A stretch of DNA of 64,000 nt from Acidobacteriota bacterium (GTDB lineage: Bacteria > Acidobacteriota > Terriglobia > Bryobacterales > Bryobacteraceae): positions 1-64,000 of the forward strand of contig JANXSF010000109.1 in the NCBI GenBank assembly GCA_025352795.1. The letters run 5' to 3'. A program made the position numbers and the translations under genes. Positions 60,981-64,000 of this stretch are shown in pieces (within the stretch, counting starts at the first letter, position 1; each line of letters opens with the position of its first letter). The notes under the pieces are model-generated. The model was not told the origin of the DNA, did no database searches, and worked only from the letters and a program-made list of their open reading frames with translations.

Positions 60981-61070
60981 CCGAGACGTGACCGCGAGGG
61001 AGCGGATTTTGACATATAACTAACTCTCTTCGCGTGCGACAGCTATCGCTCCCTCGCGGTCACGGCTCGG
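60981..61070. repeat. palindromic repeat element, family A related, copy 5 (rearranged)
   Basis: Arms of 24 bases (60981-61004 and 61047-61070) built on CCGAG.CGTGACCGCGAGGG and its complement surround a 42-base centre. The same sequence forms the inner palindrome at 49618-49697 and 52646-52724, but here the arms are in inverted order and the outer blocks are missing. It lies between the divergent YfhO-like and SDR genes. Confidence 0.8.
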
Positions 61071-61158
61071 CATCGAATGCTCGTTCTTCTCCGCAGAGAT
61101 AAAATATTTTAAGCTAAGCATATAACTACACCATCGAACCGTAAATAAGGAAGGCATC

Positions 61159-61920
61159 ATGAATAGCAAAGGCAACACAATCTTGATCACCGGCGGCGGA
61201 TCAGGGATCGGTCAGGGTCTGGCCGAAAGATTCCACGCGTTAGGCAATCAGGTAATCATTTGTGGCCGAAACAAGAAGACTTTAGACCAGACCACGGCAG
61301 CCAATCCGGGTATGCAGTCGCTTACATTGGATATTGAAAACGTCGATGAAATCCGGTCATTCGCAGCGCGGATTACGAAGGATTTCCCTACTCTGAATGT
61401 GGTGGTTCACAATGCGGGCATCATGCGGGTTGAAAATTTGAAGGATCAAACTCAAGATGTTTCCGATTCCGAAGCAATGATAGCGACCAACTTGTTGGGT
61501 CCAATCCGGCTTAACGCGGCCCTGCTGCCTCTGCTCAGATCGCAGGCAAAGTCTACGATTATGATGGTCTCATCGGGCTTGGCCTTTGTGCCTTTGGCCA
61601 TCACGCCTACGTACTGCGCAACAAAAGCGGCCATCCATTCCTATACGCAATCGCTGCGACTTCAGCTAGCAGGAACCACAACCGAAGTGATGGAACTGAT
61701 CCCGCCCTATGTCCAAACGCAACTGATGGGCAAGCATCAAGAGGAAGATCCACATGCCATGCCGTTAAAAGAATTCCTGGATGAAGTGATGCACATCGTT
61801 ACGGATCAGCCATCGGCTATGGAGATCTGTGTGGAACGCGTGAAGCCCCTGCGTTATGCGTCCGAAGGGGGCAATTTCGAAAACGTATTTAAGGGACTCA
61901 ACCAAGCATTCGCCGGTTGA
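61159..61920 (+). CDS. short-chain dehydrogenase/reductase (DltE-like)
   Basis: The 253-residue protein has the NAD(P)-binding glycine motif ILITGGGSGIGQGL (8-21), LTLDIENVDE, the NNAG-like VVHNAGIMRV, catalytic Ser in IMMVSSGLAFVP and the Y-x3-K active site in PTYCATKAAIHSYTQSL. The C-terminal VMELIPPYVQTQLMG is typical of the DltE-like subgroup. AAGGAAGG precedes the ATG. The substrate is unknown. It is a single gene, convergent with the cytochrome P460 gene six bases away. Confidence 0.93.
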   Translation: MNSKGNTILITGGGSGIGQGLAERFHALGNQVIICGRNKKTLDQTTAANPGMQSLTLDIENVDEIRSFAARITKDFPTLNVVVHNAGIMRVENLKDQTQDVSDSEAMIATNLLGPIRLNAALLPLLRSQAKSTIMMVSSGLAFVPLAITPTYCATKAAIHSYTQSLRLQLAGTTTEVMELIPPYVQTQLMGKHQEEDPHAMPLKEFLDEVMHIVTDQPSAMEICVERVKPLRYASEGGNFENVFKGLNQAFAG

Positions 61921-61925
61921 AAACT

Positions 61926-62450
61926 TTATTTATCCCGCAGCACTGGATAAAACTGAACGAACACGTTGTCCACGGTGGCGTGCTCATTATGGCAACTCCA
62001 GCATGATTCTTTAGGGAATGCTTTGGCGCTGTCCAGAGCCTTACCGCTGCCGATGAAGTTGTAATATGCCCACTTTTCCTCAGGAAATTTGGATTCATCT
62101 TTCACTGCTGCTTCAATGCCTAGAAACTTTTCCTCGAATCGACCAGTCTTGGCTGGCGACGCTTTTTCCCCTGATGCGAAAACTTCCATCACCAGAACGG
62201 TTTTATCGGGGAACTTGCCGTTGGCCTTGAATGCACGAAAGGCGTCGGGTTGAATGTAGATATTTTTGAACGTTGGTGGACGCGTGTTCCCTGCAGTTGG
62301 TTCTGTATAGCCGATGCCCATGTTGGAACCTACGAATTGCCACTGGCGATAATCCACTGGAATCAGCATTTCACCGTTGGCCGCATAGCGAGGTTTGTTG
62401 GTCTCATCGGCAAGAAGCAGTGAAGCGCAAAGCAGCAGGAAAAGTCGCAT
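61926..62450 (-). CDS. cytochrome P460 family protein, exported
   Basis: The 174-residue protein has a signal peptide (MRLFLLLCASLLLAD) and the cytochrome P460 pattern: NGEMLIPVDYRQWQFVGSNMG, FKNIYIQPDAFRAFKANGKFP, VLVMEVFASG, and KWAYYNFIG. The heme motif C-W-S-C-H is in KESCWSCHNEHATVDNVFVQFYP near the C-terminus. P460 proteins oxidise hydroxylamine in nitrifiers, but homologues in other bacteria have unknown substrates. The Lys that cross-links to heme could not be confirmed. It follows the M1 aminopeptidase gene on the same strand, 20 bases apart. Confidence 0.9.
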   Translation of the reverse strand: MRLFLLLCASLLLADETNKPRYAANGEMLIPVDYRQWQFVGSNMGIGYTEPTAGNTRPPTFKNIYIQPDAFRAFKANGKFPDKTVLVMEVFASGEKASPAKTGRFEEKFLGIEAAVKDESKFPEEKWAYYNFIGSGKALDSAKAFPKESCWSCHNEHATVDNVFVQFYPVLRDK

Positions 62451-62470
62451 GCCTCAATTATACTTCGAAG

Positions 62471-64000
62471 CTATTTTCGGATGGCTAACACAGATCCCGT
62501 AGGATCTAAAACTAACTTCGATGGGGCCGTGGCCACCTTGAATTCAAACTCGGCATCGGCGCCATCGGTACGAATCCATTCTGTGCGACTTTTCACACCG
62601 CGCGCAAACTGCACTTCAACAGGCACTAACGTTGTAAAGGTCTCTTCTACGTGCTTCTGATGAATTGTTCCGACAACTTTCAGCGCCGCGCCCTTGCCTT
62701 CCAACTTCCACTTTAGTTCCAACTCAGGAATGCCGGTGCCGTAGATCCAATGCTCAAAAAAGTCTTCTAATTTGGAGTCGGCCATCTGCTTGGGCATATA
62801 TTTGGCGGCGACCAAGCGCAGGTCCGATGTGGACAACGGCTTCGATTCAAAATTAGCGCAAACGTCTTTTAGCATGGCGAAGAAATTCTGATCCCCAAGC
62901 CTACGGCGCAGCATATGAAAGATCCAGGCACCCTTTTCGTAAGTGATGGTGCGCCAAGCTTGTGGTGCCTGAGAAGTCTCCAGGCGCAGACCTAATTTAA
63001 TGGGCCCCATGCTTTCTAAAGTCTGACCGCTGGGCAACTTTGCCAACAGTCGTTTCTTGTAATCTTCCAGTACTGAATCAAATGCCTTGGTGCCTTTTTT
63101 GCGCTCCAGTTGCAGCAGGGCGGAATAACTGGCCAAGGCCTCCATCATCCATTCATCATTCGCCCCAATGGCCACTACACGATTTCCCCACCACTGATGT
63201 GCCACTTCGTGCGCATGGAGCAGTTCAGAATAGAACAGTTGTGACTGCTGATCGCGCACTGCTGCAGGCATTTCACTGGCTGTTAAATACGATAATGTCG
63301 ACAAATAAATCATCCCCGGAAAGCCTTGCCCGAAGTTTCCAGGGACTGGTGAAATTTCTAGTTGTGGCACTGGCGGAGGTCCAAACTTTTCCCGAAACAC
63401 AGAGAAAATGTCCACAATTTCCGTTGCCAGTCGTTCCGCCCTTTCCGCTGCGTTGGCCCGTGGCGGAGCAGCTTCAAGCGGTGGTATCTGCTGCTCACCC
63501 ACTCTGGTGCGCCGGGGAAACTGCGAGACCGGCGGCGGCATTTCATTTGCCCGGCTACGATTAAGAAATGGCTCCAACTGTTTGTTGGCGAAGACGTCCA
63601 CCGTCAACCCGGCGCGCGTTGTAGTGGCCTTGCCATAGTCACCCAGGTTGAATCCCACCATGCGCACCGGTTGGGCCACACGACGCTTGGTAATGCGCAC
63701 GTTCTCATCGGTACGCTCTTCTATGGTTGTGCCCGCCGTAACAATTTGCAGGTTTTTGGGATAGCGAAAAGTTAAGTCATACGGTGCAAATTGAATGCCA
63801 CTTTGCGGATACCAGGATCCACGTGCCCCCACGAAATACACCCCATTTCCGGCAGGCCGAATCACGTCCGCTTCATGTTCAAATACAACTTCTGCAATTT
63901 GTCCCGCTGCCAATGGTTCCCTAGGAATCACCAGAAAAACATCGCCATCGCGTCCGCGGATCAAATTGGAACGAAGACTTTCGCGCTGGAAAAATTCCAC
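62471..64000 (-). CDS. M1-family metallopeptidase, C-terminal part (5' end outside window)
   Basis: The visible 509 residues contain the zinc site HEVAHQWWGNRV followed by the third ligand Glu in NDEWMMEALASYSALL, the M1 signature. Before it lie a beta-rich N-terminal part (FAPYDLTFRYPKNLQIVTAG) typical of M1 enzymes and QGFPGMIYLSTLSYL. After it come ITYEKGAWIFHMLRRRLGD and a final Ig-like segment. The GAMEN motif is not visible, and the region before the zinc site carries a Pro/Arg-rich insertion, so substrate preference may differ from ordinary aminopeptidase N. The N-terminus, including any signal peptide, is outside the window. Confidence 0.9.
   Translation of the reverse strand: MEFFQRESLRSNLIRGRDGDVFLVIPREPLAAGQIAEVVFEHEADVIRPAGNGVYFVGARGSWYPQSGIQFAPYDLTFRYPKNLQIVTAGTTIEERTDENVRITKRRVAQPVRMVGFNLGDYGKATTTRAGLTVDVFANKQLEPFLNRSRANEMPPPVSQFPRRTRVGEQQIPPLEAAPPRANAAERAERLATEIVDIFSVFREKFGPPPVPQLEISPVPGNFGQGFPGMIYLSTLSYLTASEMPAAVRDQQSQLFYSELLHAHEVAHQWWGNRVVAIGANDEWMMEALASYSALLQLERKKGTKAFDSVLEDYKKRLLAKLPSGQTLESMGPIKLGLRLETSQAPQAWRTITYEKGAWIFHMLRRRLGDQNFFAMLKDVCANFESKPLSTSDLRLVAAKYMPKQMADSKLEDFFEHWIYGTGIPELELKWKLEGKGAALKVVGTIHQKHVEETFTTLVPVEVQFARGVKSRTEWIRTDGADAEFEFKVATAPSKLVLDPTGSVLAIRK

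Overview
The window is a piece of an acidobacterial chromosome, most likely order Bryobacterales/Solibacterales. Two very large secreted proteins end in the roughly 220-residue C-terminal domain first described in Candidatus Solibacter (TIGR03437 type). A third exported protein (37759-39612) has the serine/alanine-rich form common in that group. A DUF1501 gene, a DUF1549/DUF1553 gene with a c-type heme motif, a sulfatase and a sialate O-acetylesterase also fit. Base composition is moderate, near 50-55% G+C by eye. Most genes lie on the minus strand in tightly overlapping runs.

Region 1-6137 is accessory. It holds the start of a D-2-hydroxyacid dehydrogenase, a zinc-ribbon membrane protein, a sorbosone-dehydrogenase-like propeller, a VapBC pair, a decayed HigB-like toxin, and an 813-residue DUF4062/NB-ARC/TPR STAND protein that looks like an immune sensor. 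Region 6138-11338 is a four-gene operon: a LolD-type ATPase, an FtsX/MacB permease, a LolA-like periplasmic protein and an outer-membrane barrel. Region 11414-25102 is mixed core metabolism and signalling: MscS channel, DUF3467, tRNA-Asp, aromatic amino-acid decarboxylase, polyphosphate glucokinase with a sialidase-like protein and a YdcF protein, HtrA protease, a NarX/NarL-type two-component pair, and a pckG-DUF5990-DUF2891-MFS operon. Region 25510-34006 carries DUF1501, DUF1549/1553, sulfatase, cupin, tRNA-Phe, rhodanese, a sigma-54 activator and a sialate esterase. Region 34091-43825 encodes three very large or large exported proteins, two of them with the Solibacter C-terminal domain.

Region 43980-57984 is a nearly complete type II secretion operon, read on the minus strand in the order ECF sigma factor, anti-sigma factor, a small exported protein, gspE, F, G, H, I, J, K, L-like, M-like, C-like, a small exported protein and gspD. 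It is interrupted in two places by palindromic repeat elements. Downstream in coordinate order follow a second PIN-toxin/antitoxin pair with an operator over its start codon, a YfhO-like membrane protein, a short-chain dehydrogenase, a cytochrome P460 and the 3' part of an M1 aminopeptidase.

A theme of the window is short palindromic mobile sequences. One family (long inner palindrome built on GACCGCTCCCTTGCGGTC, in the best copy with about 35-bp terminal inverted repeats) appears at 14450, 25287, 49593, 52565 and, rearranged, at 60981. Short GGACAGGC hairpins and another inverted-repeat element at 52838 add to it. The copy at 52565-52803 runs into the 5' end of gspH. The most interesting candidates are the STAND protein, the sigma-factor-headed secretion operon with its shared PFG motif, and the repeat elements inside that operon.
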